DNA of 64,000 nt from Streptomyces sp. NBC_01408. GTDB lineage: Bacteria > Actinomycetota > Actinomycetes > Streptomycetales > Streptomycetaceae. This document shows positions 25,718 to 33,887 of the stretch, one piece after another (the first letter of the stretch is position 1; each line of letters starts with the position of its first letter). The DNA lies in NCBI RefSeq assembly GCF_026340255.1, contig NZ_JAPEPJ010000001.1, forward strand, positions 4,681,501 through 4,745,500. The letters run 5' to 3'. The translations under genes were made by a program, and so were the position numbers. Under the pieces are notes generated by a model, which ran no database searches, was not told where the DNA came from, and saw only the letters and a program-made list of their open reading frames with translations.

Positions 25718-26335
25718 GTGACCAGCCCGGCGGAACCCGGCGGCGCGGCGGCGGACTTCCGGCCCACCCATGTCGTCCCCCAGGAGGGACTGCCCGCCTG
25801 GGAGGCCCCCGACGTCTCGCGGCCGACCTCGCCGCTGGACCCCCTCCTGCCGGTGCAGCTGCTCTCCCGGCGCGGGGAATGGGGGCAGATCCTGTGCTCC
25901 AACGGCTGGTCCGCCTGGGTGGACGGGCGGCTGCTGGTCTCCGTACCGCAGCCGCCGCCGACGGCAGGAGCCGCGCCTCCCGAACGGGCCGAGGACCCGC
26001 GGCCGCTGCTCGCGCGGAGCGCCGACGCGCTGGAGCGCTACCGGCGGGCCGCCGGGGAACTCGCCTCGGGACGGGCGGACGCCGAGGCCTTCCGGCGTTC
26101 CGTACGGGGCCTGCGGGCCGGGGTCGTGCTCGACGGGGAGTCCGTCTGGCTCTACGACGAGGCCGGCGGGCGCTGGCTGTACGGCGACGGGAGCGGCCTG
26201 GCGACCTACGCGGTCGACGCGGAACCGGGGGCTGGTCCGGGTGATCCCGACGCACCCGACGCACCCGACGCACCCGACGGGCACGAGCCGACCCGCATCG
26301 CCGACGCGCCCGGGCCCGGGCCCGGGAAGCGGTGA
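25718..26335 (+). CDS. Unknown protein between FHA-ABC and kinase genes
   Basis: This soluble protein of about 205 residues begins with a GTG 5 bp after the transporter stop. Residues about 15-75 look like an SH3-like barrel (LPAWEAPDVSRPTSPLDP, then VQLLSRRGEWGQILCSNGW). A helical stretch follows (ADALERYRRAAGELASGR), then a second small beta segment (ESVWLYDEAGGRWLYGDG). The tail holds DAP repeats from a 9 bp tandem repeat. I do not recognise a family with certainty. Its stop overlaps the kinase start as GTGA. A scaffold between transporter and kinase, or a kinase substrate, are plausible readings. Confidence 0.7.
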   Translation: MTSPAEPGGAAADFRPTHVVPQEGLPAWEAPDVSRPTSPLDPLLPVQLLSRRGEWGQILCSNGWSAWVDGRLLVSVPQPPPTAGAAPPERAEDPRPLLARSADALERYRRAAGELASGRADAEAFRRSVRGLRAGVVLDGESVWLYDEAGGRWLYGDGSGLATYAVDAEPGAGPGDPDAPDAPDAPDGHEPTRIADAPGPGPGKR

Positions 26336-27264
26336 CGGGCGTGGAAGCGGCCGGCGGGCACCCCTTCGACCTGGTGGGCAAGGAGATCGCCGGATACCTG
26401 GTGGAGGGCGAGATCGGCCGCGGCGGCATGGCCGTCGTCTACCGGGCGCGCGACCTGCGCCTGGACCGGACCGTCGCGCTGAAGCTGCTGGCACCCGAAC
26501 TGGCCCGCAACGACACCTTCAGACAGCGGTTCGCCCACGAGTCGAAGGCGGCCGCGGCCATCGACCATCCGCACATCGTGCCCGTCTTCGAGGCGGGGGA
26601 GAGCGACGGGCTGTTGTACATCGCCATGCGGTACGTCGCCGGGCAGGACCTGCGGGCCCTGCTGGACCGGACGGGCCCGCTGCCCGTGGGGACCGCCGTC
26701 CGGATCGCGGGCCAGGTGGCCTCCGCGCTGGACGCGGCCCACGACCACGACCTGGTGCACCGGGACGTGAAGCCGGGCAACATCCTCGTCGCGCGGGGTA
26801 CGGACAGCGAACACCCCGAGCACGTCTACCTCACGGACTTCGGGCTGACGAAGAAGTCCCTGTCCCTGACCGGGTTCACGAGCGTGGGACAGTTCGTGGG
26901 CACCCTGGACTACGTCGCCCCGGAGCAGATCGCCGGGAAGCCGGTGGACGGCCGGTGCGACGTCTACAGCCTGGGTTGCGTCGTCTACGAAATGCTCGCG
27001 GGCGGGCCCCCGTTCCAGCGGGACGACGACATGGCCCTGCTCTGGGCCCACCAGTACGATCCCCCCGCCCCGCCGAGCGAACGGCGCCCCGGTCTGCCGG
27101 CGGAGGTGGACGAGGTCCTCGCGAAGGCGCTGGCCAAGTCGCCGGAGGACCGGTGGGGCAGCTGCCTGGAGTTCACCGGGGCACTGCGCCGGGCCGGGGC
27201 GGGGGCGGGTGACGTACCGCCGCCTCCGCGTTGGGCGTTGCCGGTGTTCCGCGGCCGGGCGTAG
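26332..27264 (+). CDS. Soluble serine/threonine protein kinase
   Basis: This 310-residue Hanks-type kinase has no transmembrane segment. It has the glycine loop GRGGMAVVYRA, Lys51 in ALKLL, HRDVKPGN at 143-150, DFG at 169-171, APEQ and the DVYSLGCVVYEML block. It ends soon after the catalytic domain with a Pro/Gly-rich tail. The GTG start overlaps the stop of the preceding gene. Together with the FHA-ABC transporter it forms a three-gene run (23247-27264). The kinase is the obvious candidate to phosphorylate threonines read by those FHA domains. Confidence 0.92.
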   Translation: MTGVEAAGGHPFDLVGKEIAGYLVEGEIGRGGMAVVYRARDLRLDRTVALKLLAPELARNDTFRQRFAHESKAAAAIDHPHIVPVFEAGESDGLLYIAMRYVAGQDLRALLDRTGPLPVGTAVRIAGQVASALDAAHDHDLVHRDVKPGNILVARGTDSEHPEHVYLTDFGLTKKSLSLTGFTSVGQFVGTLDYVAPEQIAGKPVDGRCDVYSLGCVVYEMLAGGPPFQRDDDMALLWAHQYDPPAPPSERRPGLPAEVDEVLAKALAKSPEDRWGSCLEFTGALRRAGAGAGDVPPPPRWALPVFRGRA

Positions 27265-27292
27265 TGGCCGCGCGTGGGGTCAGAGCGTGGGG

Positions 27293-28570
27293 TCAGCGCG
27301 GGGCGGGTTCGTCGACGCGGCCCCCGCGGTGGACCGGCCGGGCCGCGAGGGCGCCGAGGAAGCCCGCCACGGCACCCCAGACCAGCGCGAGGCCCACCGT
27401 GCGCCACAGGACCGCGCTGAGCTCGACCGTGCCGCCGAGCCCGTCCACGGCGCCGATGCCCAGCAGTGAGAGCCCGAACTGGGCCTGGACCCGCGCCAGC
27501 AGGCACACCGTCAGAGTCGCCAGGGCCAGGGCCACGCCCAGGTGCAGCGCGTGCTGCCAGGGCCGGACCCGGGCGGGGGAGCGTACGGCGGCCAGCACGC
27601 CCGCTCCCAGCAGCAGGACGGCCGCCACCGGCACCAGCCACCACGCCCGGGAGTCCCGCTCCGCGAGCGAGGCCACGTCGACCGTGGACAGGTCGGACCC
27701 GCTCAGAACCTGGTCCAGCAGCTGGGGCATCGGCAGCCCGAACGGCCCCTCCACCCTGCCCTCCCAGGCACCGCCGAAGCCCAGGGTGAGCGCGAGCCAG
27801 ACGAGGTTGGGCAGCCCGAGCAGCATCACGGCCATCGTCCGCGCGCCGTGGCCCTGCGTCGCCGCCACCACCAGCGCGACGCCCACGCCGAGGACGACGT
27901 ACGCGAGCAGCAGCGCGACCGTGGCGGAGGCGGCCGGGCGCACCGCCGCGTGGAAGCGGACCAGGCCGGCCGGGAGCGGTGCCCGGCGGGAGACGAGCAG
28001 GGTGATCAGCAACAGGCCCAGGATCCACAGCAGTCCGAACAGGAGCGTGGCGGGCAGGTCAGCCCGGAAGCCCACGGTCGGGGCGGCGTCGAGGAGTTCG
28101 CCGATCTCGCCGACGGGGGAGTCTCCGGTGGAGACGCCGAAGGTCCGGCGGGCGAGGAGGCCGGCCCCGGTGAGCGCGAGGAGCCACAGCAGCACCAAGG
28201 GGACGGTCCGGGACAGCAGTTCACCCGGTCGGGTCACGGCGCGGTGGTGCAGGGGGCGCAGGAAGCAGTAGGCCGCCACGAGGGCGCCGGACAGGCTCAC
28301 CGAGAGGGGCAGCACGGACAGGCTCGCGTCCGCCTCCGCCAGGAAGCCCGCCCCGCCCGAGACCTCGACCGAGCCGCCGGCCGCCATCACGACGACGGCG
28401 GCGACCACATGGGGGAAGGAGCCGTCCGGCAGGTCGCCCGCACCCGCGCAGGCCAGTCCCGCCGCCGCGACCGCGGTCATCACGGCGAAACCCGCGACGG
28501 CGGCGACGAGGGCGTCACGCCATGCCTTCGGGGATCCCCCGGGCGAAGGTGATGTCGGCGTACGGCTCAC
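27293..28570 (-). CDS. Streptophobe-type polytopic membrane protein
   Basis: This protein of about 425 residues has roughly ten hydrophobic segments and few charged loops (ALVAAVAGFAVMTAVAAAGL near the start, LLFGLLWILGLLLITLLV mid-protein). Its composition and length match the Streptomyces-restricted streptophobe family, of unknown function. A GTG at 28570 (SRTPTSPSPGG) is the best start because the frame upstream runs into non-coding promoter sequence. It is convergent with the kinase gene and divergent from the DUF6777 gene. Confidence 0.75.
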   Translation of the reverse strand: MSRTPTSPSPGGSPKAWRDALVAAVAGFAVMTAVAAAGLACAGAGDLPDGSFPHVVAAVVVMAAGGSVEVSGGAGFLAEADASLSVLPLSVSLSGALVAAYCFLRPLHHRAVTRPGELLSRTVPLVLLWLLALTGAGLLARRTFGVSTGDSPVGEIGELLDAAPTVGFRADLPATLLFGLLWILGLLLITLLVSRRAPLPAGLVRFHAAVRPAASATVALLLAYVVLGVGVALVVAATQGHGARTMAVMLLGLPNLVWLALTLGFGGAWEGRVEGPFGLPMPQLLDQVLSGSDLSTVDVASLAERDSRAWWLVPVAAVLLLGAGVLAAVRSPARVRPWQHALHLGVALALATLTVCLLARVQAQFGLSLLGIGAVDGLGGTVELSAVLWRTVGLALVWGAVAGFLGALAARPVHRGGRVDEPAPR

Positions 28571-28720
28571 CCTGCAACGGTAGGCACCCTCGGCTTGCGG
28601 GCACCACCCGGACGGCACACACAATGGTCCGCAGCAGTGCAGGAAATCCGGATATTTCCGTGCGGTCAGGGCGGAACGTCCACAGCGGACGGGAACTCCG
28701 CCGTCCGGGAAGAAGAGCCT

Positions 28721-29959
28721 GTGACCACGCAGCCCGATCACGAGCCGCCCCGGCAGCCGCCGCCGTCCGAGCGCCCCACCAGTGCTCCCGCGGGTCCTCC
28801 CACCGGTCCTCCCTCCGGCCCCCTCTCGGGCGGGCGGCAGGGACCCCCGGCCGCTCCGCCGCCACCTGCTCCGCCCGGCGGTCGCGGTGGTTCCGGTGGT
28901 TCCGGCGGGGGCGCACCGGCCGGCGGGCCCTGGTGGCGGTCCGTGCCCCGGATCGCCACCGCCCTCGTCGCCGTGGCGGCGGTGGTGGCCCTGGTCGTGG
29001 TGCTGACCCGCCCCAGCGGTACCCCCGACAGGGCGAGCGGCGAGGTCTTCCTCCAGCCCGCCGCCGACGCCGGGCCCGACCCGTTCACCGAGTCCACCGC
29101 GGCGGACCAGGCCACCCCGCCGCCACCCCCGTCACCGCCGCCCACCGCGAGCGGTACGACGGGCCCCGCGCCCACGGTCACGGCCACCCGTAGCGTCAGT
29201 GGCGCCTCACCGGGCCTGTACGGGGGCACGAGGTCCCTCGGAAGCTGCGACGTCGAGAAGCAGATCAAGGTGCTGTCCGGGGAGCCCGCCAAGAACAGTG
29301 CCTTCGCCTCGGCCATCGGCATCAAGGCGGCGGCCGTACCCGGCTACCTCCGCTCGCTCACCCCGGTGCAGCTGCGGTGGGACACCCGGGTCACGAATCA
29401 CGGCTACCGCGACGGCAGGGCCACCGCCTACCAGGCGGTGCTCCAGGCCGGTACCGCCGTACTGGTGGACGACCGCGGAGTGCCCCGGGTGCGCTGCGCG
29501 TGCGGGAACCCGCTCGGCGTACCGGTGCCGCTGGAGGCCGATCCGAAGCAGACCGGGCAGCCGTGGCCCTCGTACCAGCCTGCGCGGGTCGTGGTCATCG
29601 CGCCGTCGGTGACCGTCGTGAACAAGTTCGTCATCTACGACCACCACGACCGGCGCTGGATCGAGCGCGAGCGGGGCGACCACCACGGCAGGAAGGACAG
29701 GCCGGTCCCGCCACCGGCGGACCCGACCCCGACCCGGACACCGGCCTCCACCGCGCCGCCGGTGACCAGCTCCGCGCCCTCCACCGCGCCCGCCGGGACC
29801 GGCAGCCCCACGGGCCCGCCCGAAGGCACCCCGACGGGCAACACACCCACCGAGACGGGTACCCCAGGCGACACGGGTGCTCCGACCGGCACGCCCACGG
29901 ACACCGTCACCAGGGCTCCGACGGACGCGCCCACGGACGCTGGGACCCCCACGCGGTGA
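28721..29959 (+). CDS. DUF6777-type membrane-anchored exported protein
   Basis: This protein of about 412 residues has four parts. A cytoplasmic Pro/Gly-rich head (about 70 residues) is followed by one transmembrane helix (IATALVAVAAVVALVVVL). The exterior domain begins after RPSGTPDRASGEVFLQPA, and a long Thr/Pro/Gly tail closes it (PTGTPTDTVTRAPTDAPT). The exterior domain has SLGSCDVEKQIKVLSGEP and CACGNPLGVPVPL, the cysteine arrangement I associate with DUF6777. The role is unknown. The Thr/Pro tail suggests a wall-spanning or glycosylated linker. The GTG start follows GGGAAGAAGAG. Confidence 0.75.
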   Translation: MTTQPDHEPPRQPPPSERPTSAPAGPPTGPPSGPLSGGRQGPPAAPPPPAPPGGRGGSGGSGGGAPAGGPWWRSVPRIATALVAVAAVVALVVVLTRPSGTPDRASGEVFLQPAADAGPDPFTESTAADQATPPPPPSPPPTASGTTGPAPTVTATRSVSGASPGLYGGTRSLGSCDVEKQIKVLSGEPAKNSAFASAIGIKAAAVPGYLRSLTPVQLRWDTRVTNHGYRDGRATAYQAVLQAGTAVLVDDRGVPRVRCACGNPLGVPVPLEADPKQTGQPWPSYQPARVVVIAPSVTVVNKFVIYDHHDRRWIERERGDHHGRKDRPVPPPADPTPTRTPASTAPPVTSSAPSTAPAGTGSPTGPPEGTPTGNTPTETGTPGDTGAPTGTPTDTVTRAPTDAPTDAGTPTR

Positions 29960-30019
29960 TGCCGCCCGGCGTCCTGCGGCGCGGAGCGGCACCACCGTCT
30001 CGTACGGCGCACGCGCCGT

Positions 30020-30586
30020 TCAGCGGTTCAGCCGGCAGAACTTGGTGAAGGCGCTCTCGGCGCCCGCGATGAAGCCCTGCCCGTAGGCGTCCTCGACCGC
30101 CTGGTCCTGCGCGGCCAGTCCGGGCTTCTTCGGCTTGGGCTCGGCCTTGGAGTCGCAGCTCTCCTTGGCCGCGGCGCCGCCGGCCTTGACCCCGTCGATG
30201 AAGCCCTGATTGCGGGCCTCCCGCACGGCCTTGCTGTTCGCGACCTTGTCGGAGGCGACGATGGTGCACTTCACCGACGGGACCTTCTGCGATTCGACGT
30301 GGTATTCGCCGGGCGGCAGACCGGTCCGGGTGAAGGATCCGGACGGGGTCACCCCGTCCAGGTTCCCAAGCCCCTCGAAGTTGCCGCTGCTGCCGTGCAG
30401 ACCGGCCCCGCCGGTGCCGATGAAATCGGTGCCGGTCACGGTCACGGTCTTTCCGTCGTCCGAGGGTTTGACCGTGCAACTGCCGACCGTGACGACCGAC
30501 GGTGCCTGCGCGACGGCGACCGGGCCGAGGGCGAGGGAAGAGAGGAGAAGCGGGCACAAGGCGGCCAGCCGGGTACGGGGGTTCAT
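30020..30586 (-). CDS. Secreted protein, tandem paralogue B
   Basis: This exported protein of about 188 residues has a signal peptide (LAALCPLLLSSLALGPVAVAQA). A beta-rich domain starts VGSCTVKPSDDGKTVTVTG, and a C-terminal helical region holds a distinctive core (AVEDAYGQGFIAGAESAFTK, then FCRLNR). An internal Lys/Pro stretch (AEPKPKKPG) joins the two halves. The product is clearly related to the neighbouring gene at 30606 across its whole length, so the pair arose by tandem duplication. I recognise no known family. An ATG nine bases upstream (MSAMN) is also possible. Confidence 0.75.
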   Translation of the reverse strand: MNPRTRLAALCPLLLSSLALGPVAVAQAPSVVTVGSCTVKPSDDGKTVTVTGTDFIGTGGAGLHGSSGNFEGLGNLDGVTPSGSFTRTGLPPGEYHVESQKVPSVKCTIVASDKVANSKAVREARNQGFIDGVKAGGAAAKESCDSKAEPKPKKPGLAAQDQAVEDAYGQGFIAGAESAFTKFCRLNR

Positions 30587-30605
30587 GGCGCTCATCTCCC
30601 GTACG

Positions 30606-31169
30606 TCAACGCCCGGTACGGCAGAACTTGTCGAAGGCGCTCGTGGCGCCGGCGATGAAGCCCTCCCCGTAGGCCGCCTCGACCGCCTGCTCCTGCGTCA
30701 GTCTGGGATGCTTCTTCGGCTTGGGCTTTTCGTTGCCGCAGTCCTCCTGCGCCGCCGCCCTGCCGGCCTTGACGCCGTCCCTGAAGCCGTCGTTGCGGGC
30801 CTTCCTGATCTCGTCCTTGTTCGCTTGCTTGTCCGCCTTGGCCACCGTGCAGTTCTTGAAGCCGCCCGACGCGGGCAGGATGGTGAAGTCGGTGCTCTTC
30901 TGGAACCGGACCACCGAGAAGGACCCGTCGGGCTGGACGTTCTCCAGCGGTGAGACGCCCTCACCGCCGTCGATGTTCAGGGGCATGTCCGTGGGCGCCC
31001 AGCCGGATCCGCTGATGGTGATGCTCAGGCCGTTGTCGGCGGGCTTCACCGTGCAGGTGCCGATGGCCGGGGCCGCGGTCGCCGTCGGAGCCAGAGCGGC
31101 CCCGCCCCCGGCGAGCAGCGAGCAGGCGAGCAGTGAGGTGACTGTGGTGCGGCGGCTGCGCCGGTTCAT
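30606..31169 (-). CDS. Secreted protein, tandem paralogue A
   Basis: This exported protein of about 187 residues has a signal peptide (TSLLACSLLAGGGAALAPTA), a domain beginning IGTCTVKPADNGLSITISG, and the same C-terminal block as its neighbour (AVEAAYGEGFIAGATSAFDK, then FCRTGR). It has the same Lys/Pro hinge (NEKPKPKKHP). Both copies keep two cysteines in the first half and one near the C-terminus. The ATG at 31169 follows AGGGAGGA at good spacing. The function is unknown. A cell-wall or surface role is inferred only from export. Confidence 0.78.
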   Translation of the reverse strand: MNRRSRRTTVTSLLACSLLAGGGAALAPTATAAPAIGTCTVKPADNGLSITISGSGWAPTDMPLNIDGGEGVSPLENVQPDGSFSVVRFQKSTDFTILPASGGFKNCTVAKADKQANKDEIRKARNDGFRDGVKAGRAAAQEDCGNEKPKPKKHPRLTQEQAVEAAYGEGFIAGATSAFDKFCRTGR

Positions 31170-31385
31170 GGTGGTGGTCCTCCCTAGCGTTGCTGCGGGG
31201 GGAGAGAGTTGAGGAGACGACCGTGGTGGGCGACGGCGCGGACGCGCGAGATCGTCACGGGCACACCGCGGCCTGCGGGGCAGCCAAGCCCGCGTACGGA
31301 CCGCGCCCCGGGACTCTCCCTCCGGCCACCGCACCGATGGCGGCGGTCTGGGCTGATTCGGAAGGCGCCCGTCCTTTTCATCCTC

Positions 31386-31402
31386 CCCCGTCCCGGACGG
31401 GG
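31386..31402 (-). terminator. Small hairpin after the secreted-protein gene
   Basis: CCCCGTC-CCG-GACGGGG lies 23 bp beyond the stop of the minus-strand gene at 31425. It is a compact 7 bp stem that could end that transcript. Confidence 0.4.
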
Positions 31403-31424
31403 TGTCGACCGGGAAGGAGGGCCA

Positions 31425-32231
31425 TCAGCCGCCGGGCGGAACCGCCATCACGCTATGCGTGTTGGCGTTGTTGCCCGGGTTCGTGTCGCCCTCCGCGGTG
31501 ATGGTGGCGTGGATGGCCCCGGGGCCGGCCTTGGTGATCGTGGCGAGCACCGGGATCTGGTTCTTGGCGCCCTTGGCGAGGGTGCCGCCGGTGCAGCGGT
31601 AGCCGGTGGAACCCGTGGCGGAACACTGGAAGCCGTTGAAGGTGCCGGACTCCGGGGCGCGCCGTACAGACAGCGAGCCCGAGGTCTGGACCTGGATGAC
31701 GACGCCCTTGGCCTCGGCGCCGGCGTTCGAGTAGCTGACCCAGTAGTTGCGGTTCGTGCCCGTGGGCGGGTTGGCCTCACCGGTGATGCCGCCGATGGAG
31801 ACGTCGGCGGGGGCGTTGGCGGAGCCGGCCGGTTCGGCACAGACCTCGGAGGTCTGGTACCTGGTGCCGAACTTGCCCGCGATTCCCTCCTCGGCCCTGG
31901 TGCCCACCTCGACCACCGCGCAGTAGCCGATGCCCGGGGTGATTCCGGCGTTCAGGGTCTTGACCAGGGTCCTGTTCACACTGGGGATTTCGCCCGCCAG
32001 GGCCACCTTGCGGACCGTGCCGCCCGGGCCCGTCGGGCGCAGGATGAGGGTGTTGCTGCTGTCTCTGGGTTCCGTGTCCTGGAAGGTGACCGTGACGTTG
32101 GGGGCGTCCAGCTGGAGACTCACGATGGACGATGCCGAGGCCGGGGTGGCCAGACCTATCGCCATTCCGCACGCCATCCCGGTTCCGACCGACGCCCGGT
32201 ACATCCACCGGAGGCGCGTCTTACTTGTCAT
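31425..32231 (-). CDS. Secreted beta-rich protein of unknown function
   Basis: This protein of about 268 residues has a signal peptide (YRASVGTGMACGMAIGLATP, then ASA-type cleavage). The mature protein looks like two or more Ig/DUF11-like beta modules (VSLQLDAPNVTVTFQDTEP near the start, and later GPGAIHATITAEGDTNPGNN). The closing GDTNPGNN resembles the ending of surface repeat domains. No sorting signal is visible. The ATG at 32231 is preferred, though two upstream ATGs in frame (32243, 32267) are open. No partner gene identifies a role. Confidence 0.7.
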   Translation of the reverse strand: MTSKTRLRWMYRASVGTGMACGMAIGLATPASASSIVSLQLDAPNVTVTFQDTEPRDSSNTLILRPTGPGGTVRKVALAGEIPSVNRTLVKTLNAGITPGIGYCAVVEVGTRAEEGIAGKFGTRYQTSEVCAEPAGSANAPADVSIGGITGEANPPTGTNRNYWVSYSNAGAEAKGVVIQVQTSGSLSVRRAPESGTFNGFQCSATGSTGYRCTGGTLAKGAKNQIPVLATITKAGPGAIHATITAEGDTNPGNNANTHSVMAVPPGG

Positions 32232-32316
32232 GGGAATCCCCATTCTCAGTTGGATGGGATGATCCAATTGTCCGCTCGTGTCCGGGACCCGGCAATCGCT
32301 GGGCGGTCGGGGCCGC

Positions 32317-32559
32317 CTACGTACGCCGACGGCCGCCCGCGAGCGCGTCGCCCGCCGCGCCCACCGCGAGGCCGAGCGCGACCATGACGACGTAGCCGTA
32401 CACCTCGTAGCCCCCGGGAACGAGGAAGCGGACGAAGCCCATGAAGTGGATCCAGCCGAGCCACTCGTGCAGCAGGCCGCTCGCGCCGCCGACCACGAGG
32501 ACGAAGGAGAGCAGCCCCGACACTGCTTTCAGGGGGGAATTCTGGTGCGTGGAGGTCAT
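32317..32559 (-). CDS. Small two-helix membrane protein
   Basis: This 80-residue protein has two hydrophobic segments (AVSGLLSFVLVVGGASGLL and YGYVVMVALGLAVGAAGDAL) joined by a Trp/His/Phe-rich loop (HEWLGWIHFMGFVRFL). It lies head-to-head with the histidine kinase gene and shares the 126 bp divergent promoter region. It may be controlled by, or be an accessory to, that two-component system. The function is not known. Confidence 0.65.
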   Translation of the reverse strand: MTSTHQNSPLKAVSGLLSFVLVVGGASGLLHEWLGWIHFMGFVRFLVPGGYEVYGYVVMVALGLAVGAAGDALAGGRRRT

Positions 32560-32619
32560 GACCCGACCGTAGGCGGGCGGCGCGGGCCGCCGGATCGGCC
32601 TTTCGGTGACCGGGGGCGG

Positions 32620-32629
32620 TACTTAAGTA
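32620..32629. promoter_or_regulatory. Palindrome in the divergent promoter of the two-component locus
   Basis: TACTTAAGTA is a perfect 10 bp palindrome, unusually AT-rich for this genome. It extends with one mismatch to GGTACTTAAGTATC. It sits midway between the small membrane protein and the histidine kinase and is a good candidate for the response-regulator site. Confidence 0.5.
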
Positions 32630-32685
32630 TCCGGTTCGACGCGGGAAGGCCGCTCACCGCCGGTGCCCGCGTAGATTTCCCCGGC

Positions 32686-33834
32686 ATGCGCCACATCCAC
32701 CGCACCCGCCGGGACTGGGCGGCAGACCTGGGCCTCTTCGTCTTCGCCGCCTGTTTCGCAGCCGTCAGCTCACAGTCCGTCCCGGGGGTGGACACCCTGA
32801 GCCCCGGGTGGCGGGCCGCGGACCAGGCGGCCGGCGGGCTGGCCTGCGCGGCGGTGCTGCTGCGACGGCGGTGGCCCGTACAGCTGGCGGTGGTGCTGCT
32901 GCTGGCGGGCACCCAGGCGCACTATCTGACCGGTCCGGCGCTGGTGGCGGTGTTCACGGTGGCCGCGACCAGGCCGTGGCGGGTCACGGCCTGGGTGGCG
33001 GCACTGGCCTTCGCCCCGCTGCCCGTCTTCCTGTGGCGGCTGCCGGAAGTCTCCGAGGACCGCGCGGGTTCGGCGGTGACCTATTTTGCGCTGATCGCCG
33101 GGGCCATCGGCTGGGGCCTCTTCCGCAGGTCCCGGCAGCAGCTGATCGCCTCCCTGCGCGAACGGGCCGAACTGGCCGAGGCGGACGCGCAGTCGCGGGC
33201 CGAACGGGCCCGGAGGGAGGCGCGCGAGGAGATCGCCCGCGAGATGCACGACGTGCTCGGGCACCGGCTCTCGCTGCTGAGCGTGCACGCGGGCGCCCTG
33301 GAGTACAACCCCGGCGCCCCGCGAGCGGAGATCGCCCGGGCCGCCGGGGTGATCCGGGAGAGCGCCCACCTGGCCCTGCACGACCTGCGTGAGGTGATCG
33401 GGGTGCTGCGGGCGGACGCCGGCGCGACGCAGGACGACCGGCCGCAGCCCGAACTGGCCGACCTGGAACGGCTGGTGGCGGAGGCGCGGGCGGCCGGCGG
33501 GCGGATCGAGCTGACCGTGCCGTCCGGCGGGCCCGCGCCGCCGGCCCTGGCGGGGCGCACGGCGTACCGGATCGTGCAGGAGGCACTGACGAACGTACGC
33601 AAGCACGCGCCCGGGTCCTCGGTCGTCGTACGGGTGGCCGGGACCCCCGGGGAGCGGCTGACGGTGGAGGTCTCCAACACCCGGGCGCCCGGCCCGGATC
33701 CGGCCCGGGCCGAGGGCGGCGGCCAGGGTCTCGTCGGGCTGGCCGAGCGGGCCCGGCTGGCAGGCGGTGAGCTGACGGCCGGCCCCGACGACGGCGGGTT
33801 CCGGGTACGGGCCTGGCTACCCTGGCAGAGCTGA
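32686..33834 (+). CDS. Sensor histidine kinase (NarL/DesK-type partner)
   Basis: This kinase of about 382 residues has an N-terminal membrane region of four to five hydrophobic helices (up to about residue 145). A coiled linker rich in Ala, Glu and Arg follows, then the HisKA_3 dimerisation helix with phospho-accepting His188 in REMHDVLGHRLSLLS. The C-terminal HATPase domain has the N box (QEALTNVRKHAPG) and the G box (GGGQGLVGLAERA). It partners the response regulator 53 bp downstream. The ligand is unknown. The stop codon lies in a 9 bp tandem repeat that continues into the spacer. Confidence 0.92.
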   Translation: MRHIHRTRRDWAADLGLFVFAACFAAVSSQSVPGVDTLSPGWRAADQAAGGLACAAVLLRRRWPVQLAVVLLLAGTQAHYLTGPALVAVFTVAATRPWRVTAWVAALAFAPLPVFLWRLPEVSEDRAGSAVTYFALIAGAIGWGLFRRSRQQLIASLRERAELAEADAQSRAERARREAREEIAREMHDVLGHRLSLLSVHAGALEYNPGAPRAEIARAAGVIRESAHLALHDLREVIGVLRADAGATQDDRPQPELADLERLVAEARAAGGRIELTVPSGGPAPPALAGRTAYRIVQEALTNVRKHAPGSSVVVRVAGTPGERLTVEVSNTRAPGPDPARAEGGGQGLVGLAERARLAGGELTAGPDDGGFRVRAWLPWQS

Positions 33835-33865
33835 AGGGCTGAAGGGCTGAAGGGCTGAAGAGCCG
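33830..33865 (+). repeat. Four-unit 9 bp tandem repeat across the kinase stop codon
   Basis: GCTGAAGGG occurs three times and then GCTGAAGAG, starting within the last codon of the histidine kinase. The first unit supplies its TGA stop. Every unit repeats that TGA in the same frame, so copy-number change would alter spacing to the response regulator but not the protein end. Confidence 0.8.
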
Positions 33866-33887
33866 CGGAGACGGAGAGGAGGCGCCG

